Below, one piece after another: positions 12,907 to 24,447 of a DNA stretch of 64,000 bases. This DNA is from Juglans regia (taxonomy: Eukaryota > Streptophyta > Magnoliopsida > Fagales > Juglandaceae), in the NCBI RefSeq assembly GCF_001411555.2, contig NC_049912.1:18956341-19020340 (forward strand). The letters run 5' to 3'. The notes beneath the pieces were generated by a model, which saw only the letters and a program-made list of their open reading frames with translations, ran no database searches and was not told where the DNA came from. Within the stretch, counting starts at the first letter, position 1, and every line of letters starts with the position of its first letter. The translations under genes and the position numbers were made by a program.

Positions 12907-13142
12907 TTCTATCTCTACTACATCTCTCAATACAACCTAGCGACACCATGCTCCCACCGTCATCTCCTTGTTTGTCCGATCCCAATCTACAAGCCACAAC
13001 AGTCGCGCCACCTCACACCACTAAGCTCCTCTCTCTCTATCTCTCTCTCCAATCACCTCTCTCTTTTCTCCCTCGGCCTCTCTATCTCTCCCTCTCTCTC
13101 TATTGCCCTCTTTGTTTCTCTCTCACTTCTCTGTATTCTCTT
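12863..13142. repeat. (CT)n(AT)n and CT-rich low-complexity tract
   Basis: A pure CT then AT microsatellite at 12863-12906 is followed by an extended CT-rich tract (about 13025-13142). Open frames across it encode only Ser/Leu-rich low-complexity sequence and are not considered genes. Confidence 0.85.
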
Positions 13143-14060
13143 TTCTGTCGCCACCCATGTCGCTGCCTTCGGCAGTGACGTGGCCAAAGGGGCCATGGCC
13201 CCCTAATTAAGAGTTGGCATATTTTTTCTTTTCTTGAAAAATTTATGGTAATTAAATTTTTTCTTTTATTTAAAAAAGTTAAATTCAAATACAATATTCA
13301 TATTAGATTATTTCTCTTTTAAAGCTTGTAATTGTCTAGATAAAGCATATTTAACAAAACCCTCCACATTCACTGGACAACTAGCTACGTGTTGTATAAT
13401 TACACTAATTAAATACTTTTTAAATATATGCTATTGCAATATATTATTCAGCGAAATACAAAACTTAGTTTATGGTTTACATATATTATGATATTACCTC
13501 TTTTATATAATTCCTATATAGTCCTTTCCATAGCTCATCTCACTTTTTGATTGCAATATATGAAAAGCTTAGGTATAATATTTTACCCATATTCATGGAA
13601 AAATGCAAATTTAAAATTTATTTGTTTCTTTCTTATTATTTACACATTTTTTTTTATCACTTCGTTAAAGGTATTCTTAAAAATATTTCAATTTAACTAT
13701 TTGTTCCAGACCAGTATCCGAACCTTCCAAACTTAGACTTCGTCCCTGGCCCTTGGTGTTGCCGATCTTACTGCACGCTAGCAAGTCTTTGTCTCTCCCT
13801 TCATTCCACTTTGATACAACTTCTTGTATGTCGATTTAGCAAATAAATGCCTTAAGCCACTCATCCATACCTCCAAGTTGTTGATCAGAATTTGATGTGT
13901 TGGGTTTGGTTGGTTGCCCAAAGGGGTATCTGATCAGATCAACTGCGTAAGTCATAGTTGCCCTCTGCACTGTTCATATGTAGATAAACTGTGAAAGGTA
14001 AAAGGGCGACAAAATGGCGGCAAACAAATGTGCAAGCAGGGGACAAAGACGTAATTAATA

Positions 14061-14200
14061 ACATTAAACAAATGGCTTTAGTAGTAAATAGCGTCTTGGT
14101 GGTATGCTCCCTCCAAGTCTAAGATTCGATTCGTCTTGAGTGCAAATAATTTTTAGGGACCATATGACTGAATGAACTTTCCTTTGAACTTCAAAGTGGT
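14061..14200. repeat. Possible SINE or tRNA-related repeat fragment
   Basis: CTTGGTGGTATGCTCCC followed by AAGATTCGATTCGTC loosely resembles the internal A and B boxes of a tRNA-derived SINE. No poly(A), target duplication or second copy was identified. Weak call. Confidence 0.2.
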
Positions 14201-14271
14201 TGATAAACTTTAACCATTGCAGTTCTTACATGAATTCTCAAGCAAAGCGTGCATGTGCGAGAGTTAGTGCT

Positions 14272-14625
14272 TATTTTGGAAGTGAGATGGTCTAATTTCA
14301 TCTCAAAATTTTTCATAAATTTATTCTAAAAAATCACTCAAATATAAGTACAAACACTTTTCAATTTTAAATTTTTAATTTTTTCATCTAATCATTAACT
14401 AACTATTACAACTTTTCTAAACTTACAAACAAAACACAAAAATAATATTACTTTTTTAAATTTCAAAACAAAAATTATATTATACTAATATCTTAACTTT
14501 ATAATATTTTTATTTAATTTTTTCTCTCTCATTTTCTAAAATTTAATAAAATATCTTAACTCAAATTATTTTACTATTATTCACAGAATTCTTGTCTCAT
14601 CTTACTTCCCAAACGAGCCCTTAAA
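14272..14625. mobile_element. MITE-like repeat, family M1, copy 2
   Basis: About 350 bases with terminal inverted repeats: TTTGGAAGTGAGATGG at the left and, reverse-complemented, TTTGGGAAGTAAGATGAG at the right. The interior is AT-rich with no open frame. It shares end sequence and overall layout with the repeats at 4556-4893 and 48868-49032. Confidence 0.6.
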
Positions 14626-15392
14626 GCATGTAGCATTCAAGAAGATTGAAGGAAAAGCAAGAGTGTTTATTTCTGAATTGAATTTCATCCAATTTTATTG
14701 TATACACAATATATATAGGTATTGTTACTTAATTGGTAACTAATAAAATAGAAATTCTCATGAAGTAATAAAGTCTACAATAACATGCTTCTTTGTCTAT
14801 TTTTTGGTTGCCCACTAGTACCAAGAACAATCAAACGAATGCAAAAGCCATAATCAATAAAAATCTTAAGGGAGATTTCAAGTGAGAAATTTGGACCTTA
14901 ATTTGTTCTTCGTATAATGTATGTTATAAGTTTAAAGGACGGTGCCACGTTTATCGCTTCCAGCTCCTTTTGGGAGCTACTATTAAGTATAATTAAATTT
15001 TTTTTTTAAAAAATTTATATGTTTTTTTTAATATTTTTTTAAAAAATAAAAAAATTATAATATTATTAAAAAATACTTACTTAATTATTAAATAAAAAAA
15101 TAAAAAATTATTACAACAATATCAAACGATAAGAACTAATGGTGATAGTGTCATTAAAATTTGTGTAGTTATGTACTTTAAAAAAGGAAACACAATCCTT
15201 TCCAAAAGAAGGAAAAAAAGAAAAAGTAAAAAAGTAAACTCAATCCTAACTCTCAAAAGTCAAAGCCGGGAGGTAACTTAACTGAAAGACAGGGGTAAAA
15301 TAGTCATCCGGGGGTTCACGCAGCCCAGCCGAACAGGCACGTGTACCGGTGCTACCGGCCCAACCGGTCCTTACCGCCCCAAATGGATCGGA
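14626..15392. other. Spacer and PP2C upstream region
   Basis: AT-rich, with long T and A runs near 14998-15110 and no gene. The last 100 bases are GC-richer and carry a CACGTG (near 15338) and repeated ACCGGT-type palindromes just upstream of the PP2C TATA box. Confidence 0.55.
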
Positions 15393-15400
15393 TTATATAA
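15393..15400 (+). promoter_or_regulatory. TATA box of the PP2C gene
   Basis: TTATATAA lies about 190 bases before the ATG at 15589, implying a 5' UTR of about 160 bases. A G-box core sits about 55 bases further upstream. Confidence 0.6.
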
Positions 15401-15588
15401 TCTACCGAGACCCAACCCACCACACGCATATACAACACGGCTTGAAAGTTGACAGAGAGCAAACAAGAACCCTAATTCAATTCGCTCCGATCCAAGAATT
15501 CACTAAATCCCCCAATCGGCGCTATTATCCAAGATTCGCAGATCAAGCTACCTAGGAAGGAAGAAGACAGAACACGACACCATTGGAG

Positions 15589-18500
15589 ATGATTGTGAGC
15601 CAGAAGATGGTGGCCGAGGCCGAGGTTATGTGCCAACCGAGCCTCCCCATGCTGGACGTGAAGTACCATCTGCGCGTGGCGACCAACCAAGAACACGCTC
15701 TTCCGATCGACGTGGTGGCCTCCCCTTCCTCCTCGTCTTCGACATCCGCCGATATTTCTCGCTTCGAATCCGTACGTTCCTTTGTTTTTCCCAGAGCTTT
15801 TCTTGTTTTCTTTCAATTTTCTGGAATTACTGGTTTCCTATTTTTTTATTTATTTATTTTTTTTTATCAATGGGATTATTTGTATGGAATTTTACAAACC
15901 ACTCTTGGATTCTGGTTTTAACGTTACTTTTTTTAGGATTTGTTTTTGTTGGAGTCTCTAAGGTCCTATAATTGATCCCTAGATTTCTTTTGCTATAAAT
16001 TCTGATGAGGTACTTATAAAAAAAAAAAAAAAATCTGATGAGGTTGTCTTTCTGGATCCAGCCTAAGACTTTGTATTCTGTTCTTGATGTTATGATCTTC
16101 TTGGGGTTTGTTCATAAGTTCGATGATTTTATTCGTATAGAATTTAAGAAATTACTTATGATGTTATGGTTTTGTCTATTTTGGGAGATAAATAGATACA
16201 CACTCTTCAAACATCTACTAGGATTATGCTTGTTTAAAGTTTAAGCTAGATTTTTTGTTATTGTAACTTTTATTGGGGAATGATTAGAAGCTGTTTTACA
16301 TGCACGGAGTTTGGAGTTCCAAAGCTTCTGTGGTTTAATTTGATGTTTGAGAAACTACTTGATCTTTTGAATTACCTTCTGGTTCTTTCTAAAAATTGAA
16401 GCGATCAATTGAGATAAGTGCAGAAAAAGTTTCAAATTGTTGGGTTTCCTTTGCGGTAATTGGGCTTCTAAAACTTCCTCCACCTCTTGATATGAGTCAC
16501 GAGATGGTAGCACCACTGCTTGTGATCTGAAATTGAGGAAGAGTGTGTTATGATCCTGAGGGTTAAAAGTTTAACCAAATTAGTATCCAACAGTCCTATG
16601 ACTTTTGGATCAATGGTTGGGTCTTTAACAATTGGTATTAGAGCAAAGACCACGTCATGGGTTCAAGTCACAGAGGGGGCGACCTATAAGCTGGATTAAA
16701 ATGTCTTTGGTACTTCGTATGGGCATATAATTAAGTCATTGAATACTAATAGATGATTGAAACCACTATAAGGGAAAGGGCTACCACCGGGTCAGTGTCG
16801 ATAGAGTGGGCCGCCGTGGACGTCGGATTCGGAAGCGTGGTAGAATGTTATGATCCTAATGGTTAAATGTTTAACCAAATTAGTATCCAACAGTCCTAGG
16901 GCTTTTGGATCAATGGTTGGGTCTTTAAAAGAGTGAGGGATAGAAATATGCTTCTGAGTTCTTGTGGTGTCACCTGAGTTTTCTGATTTTCTTTTTTAAT
17001 TCAAGTCATTCACTATAGAAATTTAAAGTTATATTCTCATTTTCCAAGCATGTATTGGACATGTATTTAGCCGTTTCTTTGTTTCTGGTATGTTTCAGAA
17101 AGTGGCATCCCGGGTTCTTGGAGTATAGGTACTTCATAGATTAGAGCCATAGTTCCATTTAACTGGTGGTGGACTTGTGGAAACTAAGAAACTAATATTG
17201 AGATTTCTAAGATTTCTGCTGTTTCTAGTTATTGGCTTGTATGTTGTTTCTTAATTTTTAATTGGATAACAGAGGTGTGATGATATGTTAGATATAGCCG
17301 CCAGCTTTCATCTCTGTTAATAATGGCTGAATGGGTGCAATCAACAGCTTGAGATTTTATTTCTAATAAATAGAGAATTTTTTTTTTGATAAGTTAAAAT
17401 ATATTTAGTAATGCCTCTTCAGTTCAGGTCTTCAAAATATATTTAGAGAAATATATTATGAGAGAAGGAACAAGGCATTATTTTGAAATCTTTGACAGAT
17501 GATTGTTACAATTGGTGACATCTGATCAATCTATGCAATGTTTTAATAGATCTGATGTTGGGTTTCTATTCTTCTCTTTTATGCTTCCTTTTGAAAGTTT
17601 AGTTCTTTATTCTCTTGTGGGTTTTCTGTTTTTTGTACAGTTGCTTTATAATGTATAATGTAGATACCTCTGACACTGGCTAACCTTTGTACATCTTCAA
17701 TCAGGTTGTGAGTTGCTCGGACACCATTAAAGATGCTGTTATAGAATCTTCTGCTGCAAAGTTTGTTCCAAATATTCGTTCTGGTAGCTATGCTGACATT
17801 GGAACAAGGGAATCCATGGAGGATGAACACATTCGAATTGATGACCTATCTGCCCACATGAGTTCCTTTTTCGGGTGTTTTATACCAAGGGCATTTTATG
17901 CAGTTTTTGATGGTCATGGAGGGCCTGATGCAGCTTCATATATGAAGAAAAATGCGATGAGATTATTTCTTGAAGATGCTGATTTGCCACAAACATCTGA
18001 TATTGATGCCATCTTTTTAGAAGAGTTGGAGAATTCTCATCGAAAAGCTTTTTTGTTGGCAGACATTGCCTTGGCCAATGAATGCAGTGTTAGCAGTTCT
18101 TGTGGGACAACTGCACTGACTGCGCTAATACTTGGAAGGCATTTACTGGTTGCAAATGCCGGTGACTGTCGAGCAGTACTCTGCAGGAAAGGAGTAGCAG
18201 TTGACATGTCTCAGGATCATAGGCCTTCATATTTACCAGAACGGCGGCGAGTTGAGGAGTTAGGTGGATACATCAATGATGAATATCTCAATGATCTCAG
18301 TGTCACCCGAGCCCTTGGAGACTGGAACTTGAAATTCCCACCTGGTTCTGCATCGCCGCTCATTGCTGAACCAGATGTTCAACAGGTTGTATTAACAGAG
18401 GATGATGAATTCTTGATTATTGGTTGTGATGGGATCTGGGATGCGATGTCTAGCCAGTATGCAGTCAGTCTTGTCCGCCGAGGATTGAGGAAGCATGATG

Positions 18501-18700
18501 ACCCACAGCAGTGTGCCATGGAACTAGTTATGGAAGCATTACGATTGAATGCATCCGATAATCTCACTGTGATTGTTATCTGCTTTTCCTCCCCTAGTCG
18601 TGTACGTCTTGAGTCAAGTTCTCCTCAACGAAGGTGGAGGTCATGCAGTCTTTCTGAGGAGGCTCGACGTACATTGAAGAGCTTGCTAGAAGGGAATTGA
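15589..18700 (+). CDS. Protein phosphatase 2C (PPM family), PP2C13/PP2C43-like
   Basis: A Mn2+/Mg2+-dependent Ser/Thr phosphatase. Exon 1 is 15589-15771 (61 codons) and exon 2 is 17705-18700 (331 codons plus stop), joined in phase 0, giving 392 aa. The intron 15772-17704 carries a TRIM retrotransposon. All metal-site motifs are present: ESMEDEH (about residue 97), FDGHGG (about 130), GDCRAV (about 220), [16 protein letters not shown] and a C-terminal SDNLT. The N-terminal about 60 residues are family-specific, with a Ser run and no transmembrane segment. The ATG at 15589 is chosen because it is the first ATG in frame; the frame's extension to 15583 begins with TTG. From memory, its position next to lipoamide dehydrogenase matches Arabidopsis At1g48040 next to At1g48030 and At3g17250 next to At3g17240. 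The substrate is unknown. Confidence 0.95.
16546..16930 (+). mobile_element. TRIM (terminal-repeat retrotransposon in miniature) in the PP2C intron
   Basis: Two 85-bp direct repeats (16546-16630 and 16846-16930) both start TGTTATGATCC and end near GTCTTTAA(C/A)A; they differ at only a handful of bases. Just inside the left copy, TGGTATTAGAGC (16633-16644) is one base from the usual plant initiator-Met tRNA primer-binding site TGGTATCAGAGC. The 5-bp target duplication GAGTG flanks it (16541-16545, 16931-16935). The internal 215 bases have no coding capacity, so it depends on proteins from other elements. Total length is 385 bp, typical of TRIMs. Confidence 0.9.
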
Positions 18701-21645
18701 ATGTAAAGAAGTCGTTCTATTTACTGATTTTCTATATTGGCTGTTGAGGAGAGTTTAGGAAAATCAGCCAGCAATTTTGTAGGGGCTGGCTAGAAGTGAT
18801 TATAGGTTATGTCAAAACCTTCCAATTGGAAGGGGTGCTCGTCGGCTATGGCCACCATATTTGATCTCTTTTTGCATTCACTATTGCCCTAATATTTATG
18901 AAATTGTGAAGAAGTGCTACAATTGGATTCATATTTGGCATAATTGTTGAGATTGTGGAAAAAGTGTGGTTGATTTTATTACATCCCATGAATTGTGTGG
19001 TTCTCAAGCAATGCTTTTTTACTTTGTGATATGTGGTCTGATAATTGAATGTTGTTATTTAGGACAATTGAACTACTGCAAGTCAACTTTGTTTGTGGAG
19101 CCAAATAATGCCTTCTCTTCGAAGCTAGCTTGATAGAATGATCTTGATTTGAAGCTTGAGAGGTTTCACGCTCACTTGTCAAAATCTTGGTTTAACAAAA
19201 AGAATTAAAAAACTCAACTGATGAGCAAATTGATTGATATCAACATATCAACTTACTTTTTTAATGTAGAGAAAATAATTAGGGAAGCTAGGGCCACCGA
19301 GAGAGGTGTCCCGATAGTTCCCACCGATAAGTGCAACAAACACTTTTATTTTTGTGCTTTATTTTTCATGCATTTTTTAAATCGTTTTAATCATTTTAAA
19401 AAAATCACACTTAAATTAAAAAATATTTGCTTAACTATTAAGTAAAAAAAAAAAAAAAAAGAATCGAATCAATAGCATTTGTCAAAAGAATGTCTCGGTG
19501 ACTCTAGTATTTTCCCAAATAATTATAAAATATCATGATAATGATGTTAAGAGAAATGCTAGTATTTCATCTGAGTTTATCCTCTCACTTTGACCGTTTA
19601 TATATTTTATTTTATTTATTTATTATTTTTTATTTAATGATTAAGAAAGTGACTTTTAGTGTATTGGTATATTTATTTATTTTTTAAAAATATTTAAATA
19701 TGTTAAAAAATATGAAAAGAAAAAGGCAAATTTGTGCCAGCCTAGCACTACTTGTGATGTTAATGAGATGTGTGTGTATGGCCACCATGCTCATACGATT
19801 TATAAACGTATAAAATGGGGTTTATATTGATTGAGTTGGCTTGGGGATCCGTTGGATGTGAAATTATCCAAGTATCTATGTATCGTAACGTAGCAGAAAT
19901 ATCTATTAATTTACTCAATAAATTAGTTAGTCGTTAATCATACAATTATTTAATAATTAAGCAATAACATAAAATAAATTGCATAACACCAAAATTGATA
20001 TCGAAGGGAAACTCTTTAAAGAACTCTTTAAAGGTAAAACATTACGGGGCAGTCAAACCTAGAAAAGTCAATTTTATTATTTGAAAATCAATTTATAAGT
20101 AAAGTTCAATTACAAAATCTTTATCAATTGACACTCTTATTTGACTAGATAAATGACCAATTTATTTTCTACTGCAGTAGCAGCTAGAACCTCTGACGAT
20201 CTTCAAACATTGGTTTTTCTCCTGGATCTCCAGTGGTTGAAACTCGACCAATCAATTCTCCAATATGGAGCACGATCACACTCTTTGAGAGAAACAATAT
20301 GAAAATTCTCTAAAAAATTTTCTCACAAAAATATGCACCGTAAAGTGCTCTAGAAAATATCTAGATCTGAATTTATACAGATCCTAACCAATAGGATCCC
20401 TTAAATAAATAATCTGAAAATCAATTCCAATTGCAGTAGGATTCTGCTGACGGAAAAAATCTGATAGAAGTTTGATCTGTAGTAGGATTCTGCTGACGGG
20501 CTCAGTCTGTTAGGACTTTCAAGTGTAGTAGGAATCTACTGACAGGAAAACTCTGCTGGGAAATGATTTTGCTGACACTTGGCACTGAGTCTTCTTATCA
20601 GATATATATTTCATTCAACTGGATAATTTCAGACTCATTGAAACTTGATTTTCATACTTATAATTTGGTATGTAATTCTTAAAACCATTCTGTCACGAAG
20701 ACCTCTCTTAACAGAATGCTGACACCCGCGATAACTCTTCACTGCAGTAACAGATTTTAGATCAGCCTCTTCTTTGAATAAGTGTAGATTCCTTAGAACT
20801 CGATTTTCCCATTTATGACTTATCTAAACAATCTCTAATACCTCTTAGATAAACTTAATATTATTATAGATAAAATCAATAAATAACTTACATTCATCCA
20901 AAATTACTAACTTAAAGATAGGATAAACTCTATCATTTTAATCACCTAATCTTATATAAATTTATCAACTTAATCACCTAATCCTAACTAAATTTTTACA
21001 TCTACAAGATGGTTGGTCAATCAATAAAGAAGTGTAATTTTATATTGATAACATAACTAAATAAAAACAAGTATGATCTTTTTCAAATTTATAGTTCATT
21101 TTTTTCAAGTAATTATTGAGATGCCAACAGAGGGGTAACCATAATTATATAATCTCCTTTGGCAATAAAAAATTGTCCACCAATTCTATAATAATGCCTC
21201 ATGCTCACATGTCATGTTCCTTCTCACATATTAAATACCTTTCGGCGTTCTCTTTCTTCAGACCAAGTGATCCAGAAGAACTCCGAAGGGATTCAAGTCT
21301 CAATTAATTCTTTATAATATACTTATTTTGTATAAAAAATAGTAGAAATTGCACTACTATCTCATCCTTATCTTATTTTTCTGACTTGACATTGTTAATA
21401 TTACCCCCATGAGCCCCATCAATAAATGTTAAAAAAATTATACACTCTCATTTATTTCTCTCTTGTGTGTGATTGAGAGAAAAATAAGAAATAGAGAGTT
21501 GTGTTAAATAGAGAATATGAGTGGTGCTGTGAAAATGGTAGATTATATATTAGGATCACATTGAATGGCACAATTTATGACTAATATGAAATCACAATAT
21601 TTAAGAGATTTAAAATTAACAAGATTTAGGAGTGTTACTTGCCCT

Positions 21646-21939
21646 ATACAGGCGGGTAGAACCTCCCCCGCCCTCTACACTCGCATGGGAGAGGTGGTCA
21701 TTTTCCACCCCCACCTCGAGTTACTGTCCGTTTGCCCCCGTCTAACGGACGAATATATTTTTCAACCCATCGCCTGTATTTCATCCTAGGAGTGGGCAGC
21801 GGGATCCTGCTTCTGCTTCGCCCCCGCATGGCGGGCAACCCCGCTCTAGCCATGAGGGGGCAGGGCCCCCTGCCCTGCATCTAGGGCCCCTAACAGGGGC
21901 GAGTGGAGGGGATGGCCCAACTCCGCCCCGCCCCCGCTT
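21646..21939. repeat. GC-rich island, probable transposon fragment
   Basis: Nearly 300 bases rich in CCCCGCC and GGGGC words sit abruptly inside AT-rich DNA, bounded on the right by a TATATATATATTTTATA tract. There is no credible open frame: the overlapping minus-strand frames are Arg/Gly/Pro-biased by composition. I infer a non-autonomous element with C-rich ends, but I could not define inverted repeats. Confidence 0.35.
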
Positions 21940-22557
21940 ACTTTTATATATATATATTTTATACATATATATAAACATAAATATATATTTATATTTTATA
22001 AATTGTGTATATTATCCTAGATCGGTCCAGAACATGCTGAAAAGAAATAGTTTTGTTTTGTAGTTTCTGCATTTCGCCGTTCCACAGCTGCAGTAACATT
22101 TTTATATCAAAAACTCTACATACAACCTACCTGGGGACTCAGCGCGGAATCGGCACCAGCATGGCAAATTGAAAACGCAGCGTTTGAATGGCAAAACAAA
22201 AACGTAGCATTTTGTTTGAGTTTTCTCGTTTTCATTTCTTTTCCCGTGTACATTTTCTTCCCCCTTTCGATTCTTCTTCTGTTTTTCCATCGCCCCCCCT
22301 TTCCCCCCAACCCCTTCGATCCTAACCCTAACCCCTCACTCATTTCCTTTCCCCTTCGATTCCTTTCCCCTTTCCCCTCATAAATTTCCTTCGATTCACC
22401 CATTCGAACTCTCACTAGTGATTTCCTCGTGGCAGACCTAATTTGATTCACCCATTCCTTCGAAATCGACCCACGAAACTGTGGTTATGTTCTTCGTCAA
22501 TCACGGCATCTCACCTTCGTTCGTGGTCATCAAAATCCATTTCCCACTTCAAACCCC

Positions 22558-22692
22558 AGTCCCTAACCCTAACTTGTCCAAAATTGTGCGTGTAACCCTA
22601 ACCCTAACCCTAACATCAACCCCGCCGCTTGATCCTAACCCTAACTTGTCCAAAATCGTGCATGTAACCCTAACCCTAACATCAACCACTGT
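22558..22692. repeat. Telomere-like CCCTAA hexamers in a tandem duplication
   Basis: A unit of about 70 bases containing CCTAACCCTAACTTGTCC then GTAACCCTAACCCTAACCC is present twice, the second copy slightly shorter. Further CCCTAA words occur near 22320-22340. The repeat is the hexamer form, not the usual plant heptamer CCCTAAA. It translates into Thr/Leu repeats on the plus strand, which I regard as chance. Confidence 0.7.
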
Positions 22693-23876
22693 GTAGATCA
22701 ATTTAGTTATCCTATAGTTACGTGGATTTGGTTTTACTTTCTTGCAAAATTCAATTTTTTATGTAGAGTTTTTTGTTCTTTTAAATATCAATTATACTTG
22801 ATAATTTTCGATGGCTTGTTTTGCTTTCCATCATAGAAATAAATTACATTTGTAGTGATGCTGATGGCTTTTGTTCTCGATAACATAACAAATATATGCT
22901 TGTGAAAGTCTGAATAACACCATCCATGTGGACGTATGTAAATTTTCTTTGGAGTCAAATATTTTCTTTACCCAGTGCGGACGATTGTAAATTTATGTCA
23001 TATGTAGTTAACTCTGGATTTACATTTTCCTAGCCACCAAACAGAATACGTCTGTTCTGAAAACTGCCTTTTGCTACAGGTAATGTTACAGTTTCTTAAT
23101 TAATTTTTACATCAACTGTTTACAATGTAAATGTCTCATAACTAATTTTACATCAATCTTTGTAATGTTACAAGTAATGTTATAGCTGTTCAGTTTAATT
23201 TTTGCATTCTGAATTAGATTTTTCAGTTAAGTTACAATATTACAAGTAAGTTCGATCATGGTGGACTTGTTATAGTTTAGCATCAATTCAGTTGAAATGA
23301 ATTACAACTTGTTTTTTTTTTTCCCTAGTTTATCATATGAACCAGAACATGTCTACATTTGTATTTCAAAAAACGCAAATAATCTTACATCAATCTTTAT
23401 AATGTGTCATTCTAATGTTTTAGTTTAATTAAACCTTTTTGGTCTAATTAGAACCTATTTCCCATCCTGGTTTGGACATCATTTCAGTTTCCCGAATTAC
23501 AGGAATGGGGTCGATCATATAAATCACAAGTAATTATTCTTTGGTTTTCAAAAAACACAAGTAATGTTACATTTAATTTTTACAATTTGCCATTCTAATG
23601 TTTCAGTTTCTCAGTTTTTTAATTTCTTGTTTCCTCAGTTTCTCAGTTTTTCAGTTTCTTAGTTTTCCAGTTTCTCAGCTTTTCAGTTTAAGTAAACCTT
23701 GTTTGGTCTTAGAGGAACCTGTTTTCACTTTAACTTCAATTTGTTTTTGTTTTGTTTTTCCCTAGTTTACAATATGAATAAGAAGTAATAACTCTACAAA
23801 CTTTTTTTTTTATTTTTTTATTTTCCCTTTACTTATCAAAACAATTGGTCTTTCCTGCTTACTTGCACATTCTGAG

Positions 23877-24447
23877 ATGACCTTCGTCCAGATGTTATCA
23901 TCATCACTACCATCATCATCATCATCAGCAGCAATGACTTATTCATACTTTGCTAAACCTACTGTCGGTCAACTAGTCTGCTATTGTGAGGTTCCAGTCA
24001 CATTGAGATACTCACATACTGGCAGAAATCCAGGACGACCTTTCTTAGGTTGTTCAAATTATAACACAGAGGTAACTAAATAATGTGTATTATGAGATTC
24101 TAAATATAATGATTAATTTTATTTACATTTAACATTTTCTATATGTAAATAATCATCAGGGATTACCTTATTGCAAATTTTTCAAGTGGGCAGATGGTAA
24201 TCACGAATATGAACTGCATCTTCGAGAATGTTTAAATGAGTTGTTAAGGGGCCAAAGAGAGCTCGAGAAGAAACTTGACGACATCAAGAAGACATTGATT
24301 GAGCTTTGTAAGAGAGCGGAGGAGACCGAGAAGAGAGAGTTGGGGCTTCAAAAGCAGGAAGTTGAATATTGTTGTTCACGCAGATTACTCTGTCTTTATT
24401 GGGTTTTTGTCATTATTGTGTCATGTTATGTAGTACTATATAGGTGA
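23877..24447 (+). CDS. GRF-type zinc-finger protein with C-terminal membrane anchor
   Basis: Two exons, 23877-24071 and 24160-24447, with GT-AG borders and phase 0, encode 160 aa. After a Ser-rich start, a GRF zinc finger spans about residues 35-77: CYCEVPVTLRYSHTGRNPGR, then FLGC and YCKFFKWAD, giving the Cys-X-Cys, Cys, Cys and FFKW pattern of PF06839. A charged heptad-like helix follows (about residues 90-134: ELEKKLDDIKKTLIELCKRA), then a hydrophobic tail LYWVFVIIVSCYVVLYR that could be a membrane anchor. GRF fingers bind nucleic acid; small plant GRF proteins of this layout are abundant and often associated with transposons. It faces the FRS pseudogene to its right. The frame is intact, but expression is unknown and it may be transposon cargo. 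Confidence 0.7.

Larger units (their letters stand above)
6067..14060. other. 8-kb AT-rich intergenic region, no gene seen
   Basis: Apart from the microsatellites, MITE remnants and repeat fragments listed separately, this stretch has only short open frames in AT- or CT-rich sequence. A somewhat GC-richer patch at 7220-7370 contains GTGGCTGGCCACC and GGCAGGTGGCCGGG but no open frame. The overlapping frames at 9529-9895 on both strands have no recognisable domain. No RNA gene was recognised. Confidence 0.6.
18701..23876. other. PP2C 3' flank and 5-kb repeat-rich spacer
   Basis: The first few hundred bases are the PP2C 3' UTR region. Beyond that there is no supported gene. A run at 19850-20860 looks like decayed transposon sequence and includes three short related repeats with GTAGTAGGATTCTGCTGACGG-like wording (about 20432, 20478 and 20523). 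A GC-rich island (21646-21939) and telomere-like hexamers (22560-22690) are listed separately. 22700-23870 is T-rich with repeated 'cagtttctcagttt' wording. Confidence 0.55.

Noticed and set aside
12814..13206. Ser/Leu-rich open frames
   Set aside because: They come from the CT-rich low-complexity tract, with no start context or domain, and change frame freely.
16633..16650. tRNA-like TGGTATTAGAGC in the PP2C intron
   Set aside because: Not a tRNA gene; it is the primer-binding site of the TRIM, directly inside its 5' LTR.
22102..22451. Basic Lys/Arg/Gly-rich minus-strand frames
   Set aside because: Composition reflects a CT/C-rich strand (CCCCTTTCCCC words); no conserved motif.
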